Shown: piece by piece, positions 12,770 to 24,473 of the stretch | Position numbering within the stretch: the first letter of the stretch is position 1 | Layout of the letters: every line of letters begins with the position of its first letter | Source of the DNA: Taenia hydatigena | Lineage: Eukaryota > Platyhelminthes > Cestoda > Cyclophyllidea > Taeniidae | Assembly: GCA_036345935.2 (NCBI GenBank) | Contig: JADWOT020000006.1 | Coordinates: forward strand, 11,940,519 to 12,004,518 | Direction: 5' to 3' | DNA length: 64,000 bases | Notes under the pieces: model-generated | The model's database searches: none | What the model was told of the DNA's origin: nothing | Seen by the model: the letters and a program-made list of their open reading frames with translations, nothing else | Position numbers and translations under genes: made by a program

Positions 12770-13500
12770 TCATGGGTTACATAAGTACACGATTATTGGA
12801 CCATAAAACAAGGTAGGTTTGCCCCCAGCAGAGCCTATCGGCGAGGTGGAGAAGGGTAAATAGCGTGACAGTATCAACGATATCGCGATAGCAGTAAGGT
12901 CGAGGGCGGCTAGCCCGACGACACCTGCCGAGAGTGGCATTCGAAGCATATATGGGAGCGATCGCACTACTTCAAACAAAAGTTCTGCACAGAGGGAACG
13001 AGTAGTAGGGAGTGGCTGCTGAGACTTGAATTCCCTAAAAGAGAGGCTGTATGAGAGGTTAATAGAATGCCCAAAGTGGATTGTGTTTGTGGGTTTAACT
13101 GCAGATGAGTCCACCCGTAAAAGCTGGTGGACAAGTGGGCAATGTTATCGAGAACCGAGTATGCCCCAGTTCTGATATGTCACTGGGAACGCAGGCACCG
13201 TCAAGTCGATGAAGAGATGCAATGAGCGCAAAGGGAGACAGCGTGACTTGGTGTTTGGGTGGGAAATCGTTTGACTGAGCTCAGTTGCTTCCTGGGCGGC
13301 ATAGTTGCTTTTCCTGTTTCGTCTATCACTGTTGGGGCCACGCAAACGCCTTCCAGGTGGCGAGATCAACATCTTACAAGGTCTTATAAAGGGCACAGCA
13401 TAGACCTCTGTTACGACACGACTTCGATTGGGTACGCGCCTAATCAATGTTTCAAAGGTATTGATATTGGCATTGCGCAGGGAATACAGTAGTGATATGT
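12770..13500. other. GC-richer ORF-dense block, not identified
   Basis: This stretch is richer in G+C than its flanks and is open on both strands: 12770-13114 minus (114 codons, with a hydrophobic run SAGVVGLAALDLTAIAISLIL), 13145-13447 minus (100 codons) and 13259-13492 plus (77 codons). None matches a family I know and no clear splice sites frame them. A decayed mobile element or an exon of an unknown minus-strand gene are both possible. Confidence 0.2.
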
Positions 13501-15603
13501 CTAGGGTTCAACATTATTCGGTGAAGTTAGACCGACCATAGATTGTTTGTGAATGGCTGGGGTCAAATTAATTAGTACCGGGTGTCTTTTCTTCACGGTG
13601 CTTTCGAACTGCAAATAACCTAAAATGAAAACAATGAGCTTGTGCAATTTCACTAGCACGGGGGTTTAAAGTGCAGCTGGATCCTTGATGCATGCTACAA
13701 GAATACGAATTAAGGCTGTACACGACAGTAGAGAAACTCTGGCACTCGATATGCAAGGTCATTATGGCTACGGGCACAAGTTCTGGTCACACGAGGCGTT
13801 GTATCGAAGGTAAGATGAGGGTGGAATGGATAACTGTAAGCGTTAACTGCTCCCAGCAATCCATGAGCAATACGCGGAGCAAAACAGAAATGGATGAGCC
13901 AAATCGCAAATCCAATAATGTCAGCACTTAATGCACGTACAGCCGCGGCTTGTTTCGCTGAATAACTGAAGGCAGTGAGATGAAGCTTGTGGCATAAATA
14001 CGATCTACAATGCCATCAGTCACCATGGGCTTGGGGACAATACTAACGCGAGCTTTGTTCAACTGATGAAAGATTTCTACCGTCTCCAAAAACATGAAAA
14101 AGTGAATTAAAATATTTGGATGTGTGCTCGCATAGTTTCATATGACTTTCCGATGGTTAACTTTGCAGTTATGGAAAAAAGTTGTTCCGTCTTCAGCGGT
14201 AAGGTATGTATACAGACTCAACAAGCGCCAACATTCATAAATTTACGGTGAGGGACCGCAATATCCACAGGCGCTGTGTCATAGAATACAAGGATTGAAA
14301 AAAAGACCAATAAACGTGCAAGTAATTCTCAATAGTAAAAGCAGCACATTGAAATGTTCCCTGTTTAAACCAAGAAGACCTAATAATAACATTGGGTGTG
14401 AATTTGTGGAGTGGTTTACATACATAGTCTCATGCTATCAAAGTAATTTCTCTAAGCTCACTTTAAAAAAAAGAAACTTTTGCTATACTCCAAACTGAAG
14501 TAAACCTACACCAGTTATTAGTGGCAGGATAGAAGGTAAGCCGGAAAGTACAATAACATGCGCAATTAAAACTCGGTCATTTGTGCCGAAAATTGATAAG
14601 GTAGACGTAAAGACCATCAGCTCATCACCTCGAACTCAATCCGAAGGACAAATAGGTTAGTGGCTAATGATAAATGATCGCCTCATGTAGGTTTGCAACG
14701 ACCGGCAATAAATTGCATAAAACCTTAGTAGGTGGCGGAAAAAACATCATCAAAAACAAGTGAGTATGGAGGGGTTTGGGTGTACTTGCTGAAAAAAGCA
14801 GCAAATGGTGGAGGAGAGGGACTGAGTGGAGGTGTTGTAGTCAGCAGTTAAACAATTCGCCGTTGTGTTCTCGCGTAACTAGGACAGCGCGTGGCCAATG
14901 GCAAAAGGGCCGCATAAAAGTTTGCCCCGGCAAGAGGACACTGGTGATTCGAAAACTACTTAAAGAAGATGCGTAAAATCAAGGGTCCACTTCGCAGGAC
15001 AAACTTATTGAGTAGAGATTGGAAGTTGAGGAACCAAACAACTTCCTACAAATCGCCATGTTGCATTCCATCAATTTTGAAAAATCGTTCCAATAAAAAA
15101 TATGTGTGAAGTAAGAAGATGGGTATTTTAAGTTGGAGAAAGTGATCAAATCAAGGAGGATTATTTGCCATCTCTGACAATAGGAGGTAAACATGAATTC
15201 GGAAAGAATAGTGAAATACATCTTAATTATTAGCTTATAATGGAAACATTAAATCTCCACAGACGCGGAGATAAAACGCAGCGTGTAACAAAGTTTGAGT
15301 CTGATCAAGTGTCGTAGCACGAAACCGATTATAAAAGGCAATAATTCATCAAATGCAAATCACGCATGCCCGTAAAAGGGCAGTGAGGACACGCTTGACT
15401 TTATGAACCGGTGAGAAGAACGCTGAAATCTTCTCACACTGCAGCTGGGATGCAGCCACAAACCTCATGCAAAGGCCTAGAACAGGAATCATCAAAAATC
15501 ACCAAATTTCTTACTGACGCAAATCGCAGTGAGAGAGGACGAAATAGCTTCAACAGAGAATGATATTGTGATACATTGTGTTATTTTTTTAATTCTCGAC
15601 TTC
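13501..15603. other. No gene recognised
   Basis: Only short chance reading frames on both strands. No splice-bounded coding block, RNA gene or repeat of this window's families was seen. Confidence 0.3.
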
Positions 15604-15760
15604 GGTTACGATTGCTGGGGTGGCTATATTGACTGCCGGGTGGGCCGGCCCATGGACCATGCCAGTAGCTCCAATCCTTTTTATTCGCTTAATGCATACA
15701 TATGTTCTGCCCAAATACAATGTCTTCTTTTGTCTTCAAGGTAGACTCGGGGCGCTATAG
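15604..15760 (+). repeat. Interspersed repeat family A, copy 1 (diverged)
   Basis: Similar to the foldback arms at 20.7-21.1 kb: shared blocks are a GGTTA start, a GTGGGC-GGCC block, CATGCCAGTAGC, TGCATACATATGTTCT, a TCTTCTTTTGTCTTCAAGG block and a GGGGCGCTA end. It is the most diverged copy together with the one at 50.4 kb. It looks like a short non-autonomous element; no tRNA-like promoter boxes were recognised. Confidence 0.7.
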
Positions 15761-17107
15761 ATATAAAAGCTCGTTGCATATGGAGTGATGAATCTTTAGT
15801 TATAGTGCAAAAGCAGCCACTAATGCAACACAAGCTACCGCAAGAACCTAGGAGTAAAACCAAAGCTACGTGCTTCTTATAAAACTCGAAATGTAATTGC
15901 TCACAGCCAAGCAAAGCAGGTCGTTTCTATTTCTTTCTGTAGACGCATTCGCCTTGGATGTGCGTACAAAACAGGCACCGATAATACAATCGCAAAATTT
16001 TTAGATGAAAGCATAAATTCCATGTTTCCCTTTAGTTCTGCAATATTAGAAATAATGAGAGATGGGTACTGAAGGCCTTTGGATGGCACGGCACATGAGT
16101 TCATAAAAAGACAAGCATAAACGAATTTCAAGCAGAATCCAATCAACACCATTCCTATTGCGGCATACATGCATGAGTTTGGAATCTGTGTGAAAAAAAG
16201 GGACCTTCACGGAAGGAATATGATTTGATGCCTACAACAGTCACAGACACGGTCGGCTTTAAAAGATATTAAAATCATGGCAACCAGACGAAAGTAGACA
16301 TCCGTTTGTGCTTCAAAGGACTACAAAATCTCGTCTCATTCGAATTGCGCTCTCGCTCCTCGCTCAAAAAGCACATTTTATACACCAGAAGCATTGCAGT
16401 ATCTTCTCCAGGTGGTCGGTTTCCAAGCCATTACAATTGACTTAATCCTTTCTTAATGCCCAAAAGTACGCACTCATTTCAAAGCATTATAGCCTCTATT
16501 GTCTTTGAGAAGGTCCTGATTGGAGCGGAAAGCGAAACATGCATTCTGAATACTACCGCTAGGTTATAAACCTTAAGGGGTGGAATGAACATGCCGTGGG
16601 TGGTGCAACCGCTCACTACCCCCAAGAGAAGTCTTTAAACTGACGATAAACTTCGGCATATACTCTATTTTTTGTGGGCTGAGAGAAAACAATTTAACAA
16701 ATAAATTGGCATTAGCCATGAGCCGTCTCATGGAGCTGTCTATCAGTTCTATCAGTTCTGTATTCAGTTATCAATTTTGTGAGCGTACGATGCTTCCTTC
16801 ATCTCTCTACTGACTTGTAAAAATCCAGCTAGGTATAGCTAGGATGTAATAAAGCAAGAAAATGTAGCGAGGAGATAGAGGCAAATTCCTTCACCACTGA
16901 TTCCTGTCTCCGTACAAAATGAATTTCACAACTCAGCAAAATTGCCAAAGAGACTCAGAGACATTTTGGTCGTTTATCGTCTCAGTAGCATGAAAATTTG
17001 ATGAATGGCACTGTCGGCTCTGGAAGATTTTTTACAGTACCGCTTACGTTGTGATGGCTATTACGGGAGATGGGCCAAGAATAGGACACGAAATAGAAGA
17101 GAGGAAC
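15761..17107. other. No gene recognised
   Basis: Minus-strand frames at 15681-15914 and 15901-16170 have hydrophobic stretches but no family match or convincing splice context. A short near-tandem motif (TATCAGTTC repeated) occurs at about 16740-16765. Confidence 0.25.
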
Positions 17108-17400
17108 TGTAATACTTATGTCCTTTCAATGTACTCTGTAGGTGGGAGACAAGGACAATTTAAACCCGCTCGTGGACGAACGTGATCGCTCTCCTGAGTG
17201 CGAGACATCCCCGCCATAAATACTTCAGCTCCGTTACCACAAATCTTTCCTGTGCTTACAATAAAGATGTGCAGAAACATCGAACCTCCTCATAGTAGGG
17301 GTGGTAAAAAGAACGAGGAGGAAATGGAGAAATTGTCTCCACTGGTGGCAGTGTTAGCGGCCCTCCTCACTTCAAAGAAGGAATGAACTTTGAGACTGGA
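17108..17400 (+). repeat. 5' LTR of the gypsy-type element
   Basis: Aligns by eye with 20364-20600. Shared landmarks are GTAATACTTATGTCCTTT / GTAGTACTTGTGTTCTTT at the start, GACAA-ATTT, GATCGCTCTC / GGTCACTCTC, GAGTGCGAGACATCCCC / GAGCGCGACACATCCCC, and the block around GTGGTAAAAAGAACGAGGAGG. An AATAAA at 17260-17265 could be its poly(A) signal. The 3' border is not exact. Confidence 0.7.
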
Positions 17401-17943
17401 TTGTAACCGCTAGGTTTAACATCGATTTATATCCCCAGCAGCAATAAATTCTGCTGATCATCTGCTCGCTTCCGCATGAGCTATTCTTATCGGCGATAGG
17501 TGCAGGGGTCTCTCCCGACTCCGAGATTGGCCAATGCTCGGCTCGTCACTGAGTAGCGTGAGCAGTCTCTGGCTAGGAAAATTCTTCCACCGTGATGAAA
17601 AGCCTGGCGAGATGACGGAGAGTACGCTAGGAATCTGCAACTTTTAGTAGAACGGGCCTTTTGAGGCACACCATTAAACAGGGTAGCCGTTCAGTTCAGA
17701 GCAGGAGTCTGACCACCAACCGTCGCGGTGAGGCTTCACGCCATGCGGATTAACGATCTCAGTCAGTTGGTCAAGGTCGCGACCACAACGCGTCAGGAGC
17801 ACTACCTGGAACCGCTGTCTCAGACATCCAACCACCTGCCGTACCCTACACATCCACATTGGACTCCGTCACGCCATGTTCCAAGATCAGGAGAGCCGTA
17901 CTATTCCCTATCCTTTCTACCTTGAAATAGCTCCCACCTGTTC

Positions 17944-18177
17944 ATGCAAGTCCCTAGCAAGCTAGAGGGATGTTCCTGCAGTTTCCTTCTTGACTCGGGT
18001 GCAGCTAAGTCGATAGTAAACCCCCAAGCTTTCCTCAACCTGCAAAGCAATTTTCGTAGCGGTCATCCCTCTACAAAACTACTCTCAGAAAAGGGGTGGA
18101 AGATGATGGCAAAAGGGGAGACGTCTCAATGGGGAAATAAATCTGAATGGTACAGCTTATTATATGTCCAGAACTAG
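17944..18177 (+). pseudogene. Retroelement aspartic protease remnant
   Basis: A 77-codon open stretch with the retropepsin active-site signature FLLDSGA (D-S-G-A) followed by KSIVNP, placed upstream of the RT fragment as expected. It stops at 18177, well before the RT block, and the partner C-terminal motif is not clear. Derived from a Ty3/gypsy-type polyprotein and not functional as it stands. Confidence 0.75.
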
Positions 18178-18559
18178 TTTGAGATGTAATACTTGGTGCT
18201 GAGTTCCTTCGTTACATCAAAGCGGTTCTGAATTTAGCAAAAGGCATCCCTTATACCTAGCAATACAAGAGTACAAACTTAGTCGCTTCTCCACGGAAAA
18301 TACCGAAAAAGGACGCAGACGAAATCTGTAGTGCACTTTTCGAGGCCGCAGTCATTCCCATTAACAACTTAGATGAGCTTTGCGCACAGTTCTCGCAAAT
18401 CACCGACAGTGAGAGGAACAGCTGCGCTCATTGCTGAGCAAGTATTCGAACATGTTTGCATGGCAATGAGCGACACTCGGACGAACAAACATTGTCAAAC
18501 ATGCCATTGACACCGTCGAAGCCAGATCCATATGGCAACCACCCAGACGCATACAGCCA

Positions 18560-19300
18560 CCTCTCCTGGTAGAAGTGGACCAGCTGATGGAAGGGATGGT
18601 GGACGATGAGGTTATAAAGCCCTCCAAGTCACCATGGGCCTCTCCAATCGCACTGGTAAAGAAAAGCGACGGTAGTATACGACTGTGCATCAATTACAGG
18701 AAGTTAAACGACGTAACTGAGATGGAAGTGCTCCCCTCAACCCACATAAATGGCTCATTGGGTCCCCTACATGAATCAAAGTGGTTTTCCACGCTAGACT
18801 CAAAATCTGGATGCTGACAAGTAGGAGTACCGGAAACAGATATAGAGAAGACGGCTTTCATATTGCCGAAGGGGCTTTATGAGTTCCAGACAATGCCTTT
18901 TGGGCTCTGCAAAGCTGCAGCCACCCTTCAACGCCTAATGCAGACAGAATTAATTGGGCTTATTCAAAAAACACTGCATAATCTACCTCGATAACACTCT
19001 TGTTTTTGTTAAAGGCATTCGTGAGCACAACGCCAATCTTAAACTGGTGCTGCACAGTCGGCGAGTTGAAGGATTGGCCTTGAATTTAAAGAAATGTCAT
19101 TTTCTCTAACGTTCGGTCACCTTCCTGAGGCACACAGTCTCATCAAATGGGATGGCTGTCACCGAAGATCGTACAAAAAAGTGAGAACTTGACCTTAGCA
19201 AACTATTATGGGCATTTCGTTAAAGGCTTTGCCAAGATCGCCAGTCCTCAGCACAAGCTAATCGAGAAACAAGCGAAAAAGAATTTCAAGTTAGAGAATT
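18560..19300 (+). pseudogene. Retroelement reverse transcriptase remnant
   Basis: The first part (18575-18817) has typical gypsy RT blocks: GMVDDEVIKPSKSPWASPI, then KKSDGSIRLCINYRKLN and KWFSTLDSKSGC, ending at an in-frame stop. RT blocks resume in other frames: KTAFILPKGLYEFQTMPFGL from about 18849, the catalytic box at 18984-18995 reading Y-L-D-N, LKLVLHSRRVEGLALNLKKC, and a fragment of the following region (YYGHFVKGFAKIASP) near 19204. Frameshifts, stops and the loss of the second catalytic aspartate all mark it as dead. Confidence 0.85.
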
Positions 19301-19652
19301 AGCATGACGAAGCTTTTAAAGAACTAGAGCGAACGCCCTGCTCCGCTCCGGTACACGCAGAGTACCGATCCTGACACAGCTCTGGTAAACGAGAGGTTTC
19401 TGACACTCTCATATAGGCCCACTGAGGAAGTGTTGAACTTGGCCGGCAAGGCAACCAGGTGGATATGGCAACAGTGGTCCAAACTCTCTCTAGGGGATGA
19501 GGTTTTATGGTACCAAGAAAACGCCACGTCTCCCAAGGGCCCAGTTGTTCCAGGTTTCCTGATAAAAACGGCCCTTCAAGAGTTGTACGAGCGAAAAAAA
19601 GATGGTGGAGACCTCTAGCTAACGATACTGGTGGCCTTCACGTACCTCAGAC

Positions 19653-20120
19653 ATGTTATACTTCTGCCGAACCTGCATCACTTGCAGCAGTTTTAAGAAG
19701 CCTCACTCCACAGCAATCCCACCCCTACAACCCATGCCTACGGGATTTCAGGGCGAAAGAGTGGGTATAGACATCCTAGGCTTACTACCACTTACCAAGA
19801 AGGGGAATCGCTACTTTACGAAAGTAGCCGAAGCGGAACCCATGAAGTCGCAAGATGCTGATACGGTCATGTCAATCTTCTTCAATAGTTGGATCCGTCA
19901 ACACGGAGTGCCTGAATCGGTCCATAGCGATCGAAGTCCTAATTTGTGCAGCCAATTTTTTATTAAACCATGCAAGACTTTCGGAATCACAAGGACGCGC
20001 GCGACGCCTAGGCGACAGCAGAGCAACAGACAAGTAGAAAGAACAAATTGCACCCTGATGGGACTGACAAAGGCTTTTACTAAAGAAACACTGCATGAAG
20101 ATTTGGATATAAGCCTGTAG
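19653..20120 (+). pseudogene. Retroelement integrase remnant
   Basis: A 155-codon open frame with the end of the zinc-binding region (CRTCITCSSFK) and the catalytic core: IDILGLLPLTKKGNRYF around the first aspartate, GVPESVHSDRSPNLCSQFF around the second, and QSNRQVERTN around the glutamate. The three catalytic positions are visible, but the upstream HH part of the zinc finger is broken (19507-19650 is in another frame) and the frame stops soon after the core. Downstream chromodomain or C-terminal sequence was not seen. Confidence 0.85.
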
Positions 20121-20127
20121 GTGGTCT

Positions 20128-20350
20128 TTTCCTTCCTTCATTTTTTATTCTTTCATCCTTACTATGAGAAGACTGGTTGTTTCTAGATATCTTTATTATA
20201 GGCTGAAGGATGGTATAGGATAACTAATGGAGAGTCTTTGATGAGGATGTCGGCCTATGTGGAGCGACCACGGTGCTCCAAGATCTGATTGAAATTGTCC
20301 TCACAGCTCTGGCCTACAAAGCACACTTAAAGAACACTCCCTTGAGTGCG
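20128..20350 (+). repeat. Repeat family B, copy 1, ending in an inverted LTR start
   Basis: Resembles 26735-26950: both start with TCCTTCC and TTCATCCTTA-like blocks, continue through GGGTCAGCGGG / AGGCTGAAGG, and end with a block reading CTCTGGCCTACAAAGCAC. That end is the reverse complement of the LTR start of the gypsy element, so family B includes or abuts an LTR-related terminus. Confidence 0.6.
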
Positions 20351-20363
20351 ATACACCCCCCCC

Positions 20364-20700
20364 CCCGTAGTACTTGTGTTCTTTAAATGTGCATTGTAGG
20401 GTTAGAGGCGGGACAACAATTTGAACCTAATTACGGAGCAGCACGGTCACTCTCAAGAGCGCGACACATCCCCATTTTGAACTCCCCTACAAGATCCCTC
20501 TGAACACTTTCCCTCACCCATACTAAAGATGTCAAAGCGCGTTTAGACTTCTAATAGCAAGGTCGGTAAAAGGGAAGAGGAGGAACCCTCTACAACCCTG
20601 TGGCAAATACTTTGGCTTCGCTATCACATATCCTCCCTGTGATTAGATAGAGATGCTTAGGTATATCCAACCTTCCCATAGTAGGGATGATTGAAGAAAA
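20364..20700 (+). repeat. 3' LTR plus a second partial LTR copy
   Basis: 20364-20600 matches the 5' LTR from its start through the GGTAAAAGGGAAGAGGAGGA block. From about 20605 (GGCAAATACTTTGGCTTCG) the sequence goes back to the LTR middle, matching 17213-17330, and repeats the CCCATAGTAGGGATG block. The element's 3' end therefore has a tandem, partly duplicated LTR. Confidence 0.65.
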
Positions 20701-20730
20701 GGATCGTTTACAGAAACCATGGAATATGTT

Positions 20731-20915
20731 TGTAGTGTCCCGAGGCTCCCTCAAGGCAAAGGAAGGCAAAGTGGCAGGATGGGATATATATGTTCACCGG
20801 ACAGAGGGAAATAGGCTGCTAGCATGGCCCGGAGGCCAGCCCACGCAGCTAGGGCAGTACGGCCACCTCCGTGACCTTCACCATAACCGGTAGTTCTAAC
20901 AAACAAAGTACTACA
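20731..20915 (-). repeat. Repeat family A, left arm of a foldback
   Basis: Reverse complement of 20958-21143 with only about ten mismatches over 185 bases by eye. It carries the core GGCCCGGAGGCCAGCCCACG and the block ACCATAACCGGTAGTT. Confidence 0.9.
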
Positions 20916-20957
20916 GAACCCAATTGAGAAACCGATGGTTATACTTAAGAACAACAT

Positions 20958-21143
20958 TGTAGTACTTTGTTTGTTGGAACTACCGGTTATGGTGAAGGTC
21001 ACGGAGGTGGCCGTACTGCCCTAGCTGCGTGGGCTGGCCTCCGGGCCATGCCAGCAGCCTATTTCCCTCTGTCCGGTGAATATATGTATTCTACCCTGCC
21101 ACTTTGCCTTCTTTTGCCTTAAGGGAGCTTCGGGACGCTACAG
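20958..21143 (+). repeat. Repeat family A, right arm of a foldback
   Basis: Pairs with 20731-20915 across a 42-base spacer (20916-20957). The near-identity of the arms indicates recent inversion-duplication or insertion of a foldback element, in contrast to the diverged copies elsewhere in the window. Confidence 0.9.
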
Positions 21144-21250
21144 GTTCAATGTCTCTGCTCTTAATAATGAAGTGGGACGCGCTCCCATTGAGATCGCATG
21201 CCGCAGTCTTAACCAAAGATCCTAATGCTAAGATGAGGATACTCACTGCC

Positions 21251-21431
21251 TGCAGCATCCCGAGGCTCTCTTGAGGCAAAAGAAGGCAGAATACTAGGGT
21301 AGAATATGTATATTCAACAGGCAGAGGAAATGAGTTGCTGGCATAACCCGAAGCCCGGCAAACGCAGCTAGGGCAATACGCCACCTCTATGATCCTGACC
21401 AAAACCGGTAGTTTAAACAAATAAGGTATTA
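21251..21431 (-). repeat. Repeat family A, copy 4 (diverged)
   Basis: Same orientation as the left foldback arm: CCCGAGGCTCTCTTGAGGCA, then AATATGTATATTCAACAGGC, CGCAGCTAGGGCA and AAAACCGGTAGTTT. It is clearly more diverged than the two arms are from each other, and lies about 110 bases after the right arm. Confidence 0.8.
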
Positions 21432-22007
21432 AACTGATAGCACCATAGGCACCATGTAGTTTTATCTAAGCCGCAAAATTTGCTGTCCTTTTGTACTCTG
21501 GCAATTGGTAGCGTTAGACTTTTGCCTCATACATAATGGACTTTTAACTATACAGACAGATAATAGTGTTACTTAACACCAAGATATGCTTTGATATTTT
21601 ACACATACTATTGGCTTTAACGTTTACTTTGTTTTAATGCACCAAGTCCATTTTATAAAGTTTGCCAAAGCAAAACCAGCTAGTTGATCGGAAGGCCATG
21701 TCTGAGGCACGTATCGGTTGTGTCGCTCTGAGTTTTATTGCTTTCCAGAACGATCACTAGTTAGTTTGTCCTTTCTCTTTGCTTTTATGCTCTTAAGGTA
21801 TTGATTAGTTGTTTGATTGGCCTAAAACTTGTAATACCACTAATATTTAAGGCATTGTTCTGACCATTTTCAGTATTTATTCTGCTTTTTTGTGCTTTTT
21901 GGTAAATAATCCACTTCAAGGTCACTACTTTTTGCTTTATGACGTATATATTCTGTGAGCCATTGCACGGTCTCTTCTCATAATTCTCGTTTACGATGTT
22001 GGCCTAG

Positions 22008-24473
22008 GTTCCACTGGGAATCAACATTGACAAACCTCGCTATGACCAATCTACATATATTGGTCGTGCAAAACACTTCTTTATCACCACCAATCCTCTC
22101 AATTGTTTGAAGACAAGTAAACAATTGGATGAAGCGAAGACGATTGTCCAGAAGTATAAGGCTGGAGAGCGGATCCCTGGTTTGACTGAAGATCAGCTGT
22201 GGAAAGCAAAACAAACTTACGATTCGGCATTCCACCCTGACACCGGTGAAAAAATGTTTATTCTTGGTCGCATGGCCTTTCAAGTTCCTGGAAATATGAC
22301 CATCACTGGATTTCTTCTTACCTTCTACAAGTATTTTCCTCTATACCTACTGAATTTTCCGCTTCTTGAAATTGATATTTTAATCCATTTGTTGAATTTT
22401 GTGAGTTCATGTACATTTTAAAAATATTTGGGGTTTCTCACCGTTCTTAATGGTCATGGAGTACTAACTCATTGTATGATATCTCAGCCGTAATTTTATA
22501 AATTGACGATTATTGTTAAAACTTTTAAGGACTCCCGCGGCAGTCATTTTCTGGCAGTGGTTTAACCAGTCTTTCAACGCAATCGTGAACTACACCAATC
22601 GAAGCGGCGATGCCCCAATCTCTGCAACGTATGTAGACGTTGATGCTAAAACAATTTCTTTTACACACACATTATTATTGTGGTGTTTACTTTAGCCGAT
22701 TGGGAGTCTCATACGTGTTAGCTACTGCAGGCGCAGTTACAAGTGCGCTGGCGATCAATAAGCAAGTCTGGGTAATTTTTCCACTCAATTTATTCATTAA
22801 CAAAATTAAAAGGCGTACTGGATTATTTAAACGGTGTTGCACTTCAAGCTTTATTCTGTCAACAGAGAAAGCGATATAGTCGATGTTGGTTATTTGCTGT
22901 CCATACATATACTTCCCATATTTTTTACGAGTTTCGACTTAACTCTATCTTAACATAAATATGGCCAGTTCGTGTTGCGCATTGTCTTGTATTTGCATGA
23001 TGCCATTCACATATTTGAAACACCAACTTTATGAGTGCATATTGCTGAAAGACAAGTCTGCTTCCTTAGTGTTTACATCATAAAATACGTGAATTTCACT
23101 TTACAGTTTATTTATTCGTCATAGCGGTTCCCACCGGTGGTTGGTCGCTTGGTGCCTTACGCGGCAGTGGCGGTGGCCAACTGCATCAACATCCCCTGCA
23201 TGCGCAGCGGAGAGCTGAGCTCTGGCATTGACGTGACTGATGAAGACGGTAAGAAATTGGGCAAATCGGTTCGCACTGCTCGTGTCGCTATCGCTCAGGT
23301 CACTCTTTCTCGAGTTCTCATGGCCTCTCCTGGCATGGGTCAGTCTATCCTCTTTGTCGGCATCTGCTTTTAAGCTAAACTTATTACCTTTTTTATGTCT
23401 TGTCAGGTATTGTCGACACTTTTCATGTAATTAAAGTGTATTTCATCATTCTCTAAAGGTATCAAACATGACTCCAGTGGATGTAATAATGTCACACTTC
23501 AATAGCTTAGTCCATGTTAACATAAGCATTTTTATTGAACTGTTAGTGGTTAATAGAGACATCAAAAAGTTGGAGAATGTTTCGTCTGCTTTTACGCACG
23601 ACGTTTAAGGAATTTAGGTGGAGTTTTGATGATTGTTTACTCTTGTGAGAGCTAATTTGTAGGCTGAAGTGAGCTTCAAACTATTTTATTTAGACCAGCT
23701 GAATAAATTTTGATTCGCCAATAAAGTAGTCGGTCAAATTTATTTGTAATTTGCTATTATTCATTAAGTGCTTCCGCCGTTTTTGATGGATGCTCTGGAA
23801 CGCCGGGGCGTTCTACGCCGCTATCCTTGGATCAGCGCTCCTCTCCAAGTTGTTCTTTGCGGTATTTTGTAAGCACGTTTTAATAAGCTCTCAAATGCAC
23901 GTTCTCATTATGTGCAGGAAAAGCTACCCCATGAAATGGGAAATTTTCGCAGCATTCTTCTGTTTTCAATTGTAATAATTGCACAATTTCCGTATACACC
24001 AAGCTTCTCGCATGTCAGCGCCGAAATGCGTCTGGCTTGCCCACAATGCCAAGTTAGGGTGTGGTAGCTATTATTTAACTGCCACGTAGCTGAATTGCTT
24101 CTTTGAGTATCTCTAGTATGCTTTCGGCTTTACTCGATCCATAGCTGTTTTGGTTTCGCACTGGTTTGTCAAATTGTTCTGAGGCAATCATTATAATCCG
24201 TAATATCTACCCATTGAAGCGCAAAGGAAAAAGTGTTATGGTCTAAAATTCTGCCATTAATTTACTCTTTATTGCTATTTTGAAAAGAAATTGAAACTTG
24301 GTTTGGTCTTTTTTTCTAGCCTCACCTTCACGACACCCATGTGCTGCGCTCTCTTCCCTCAACTCAGCTCAAGACCATTCCATAAACTGGAGAAGGATCT
24401 TCAGCAGAAGATCATCAAAGATCTTGGCGACAAACCTGTACCAAAAGTCGTCTACTACAATAAGGGCTTGTAA
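22008..24473 (+). CDS. SFXN: Sideroflexin (mitochondrial serine/amino-acid carrier)
   Basis: Sideroflexins sit in the inner mitochondrial membrane; SFXN1-type members import serine for one-carbon metabolism. Exons join in phase: 22008-22330, 22530-22628, 22696-22771, 23125-23338, 23769-23868, 24320-24473 (TAA). Landmarks in order: [115 protein letters not shown] and the C-terminal YYNKGL. The exons give 321 residues; human SFXN1 has 322, so only a tiny first exon is missing. A candidate is ATGTCTGAG at 21697-21705, but its donor would be the weak GC form gcacgt. All residues typical of the family are present, so it looks intact. It is closest in length and sequence to SFXN1/SFXN3, but I do not assign a paralogue. 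Confidence 0.95.

Larger units (their letters stand above)
17108..20700 (+). mobile_element. Decayed Ty3/gypsy-type LTR retrotransposon
   Basis: A degenerate LTR element in the order LTR, aspartic protease, reverse transcriptase, integrase, LTR, all on the plus strand. The protease-RT-integrase order is that of the Ty3/gypsy group. Every coding domain is interrupted by stops and frameshifts, RNase H is barely recognisable, and no gag zinc knuckle was seen, so it cannot act by itself. The 3' end is complex: an inverted copy of the LTR start (20290-20345), a C-run, a direct LTR copy (20364-20600) and a further partial LTR copy (20605-20700). Boundaries are approximate because termini and target-site duplications could not be confirmed. 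It lies between INTS7 and SFXN, in neither gene. Confidence 0.85.
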
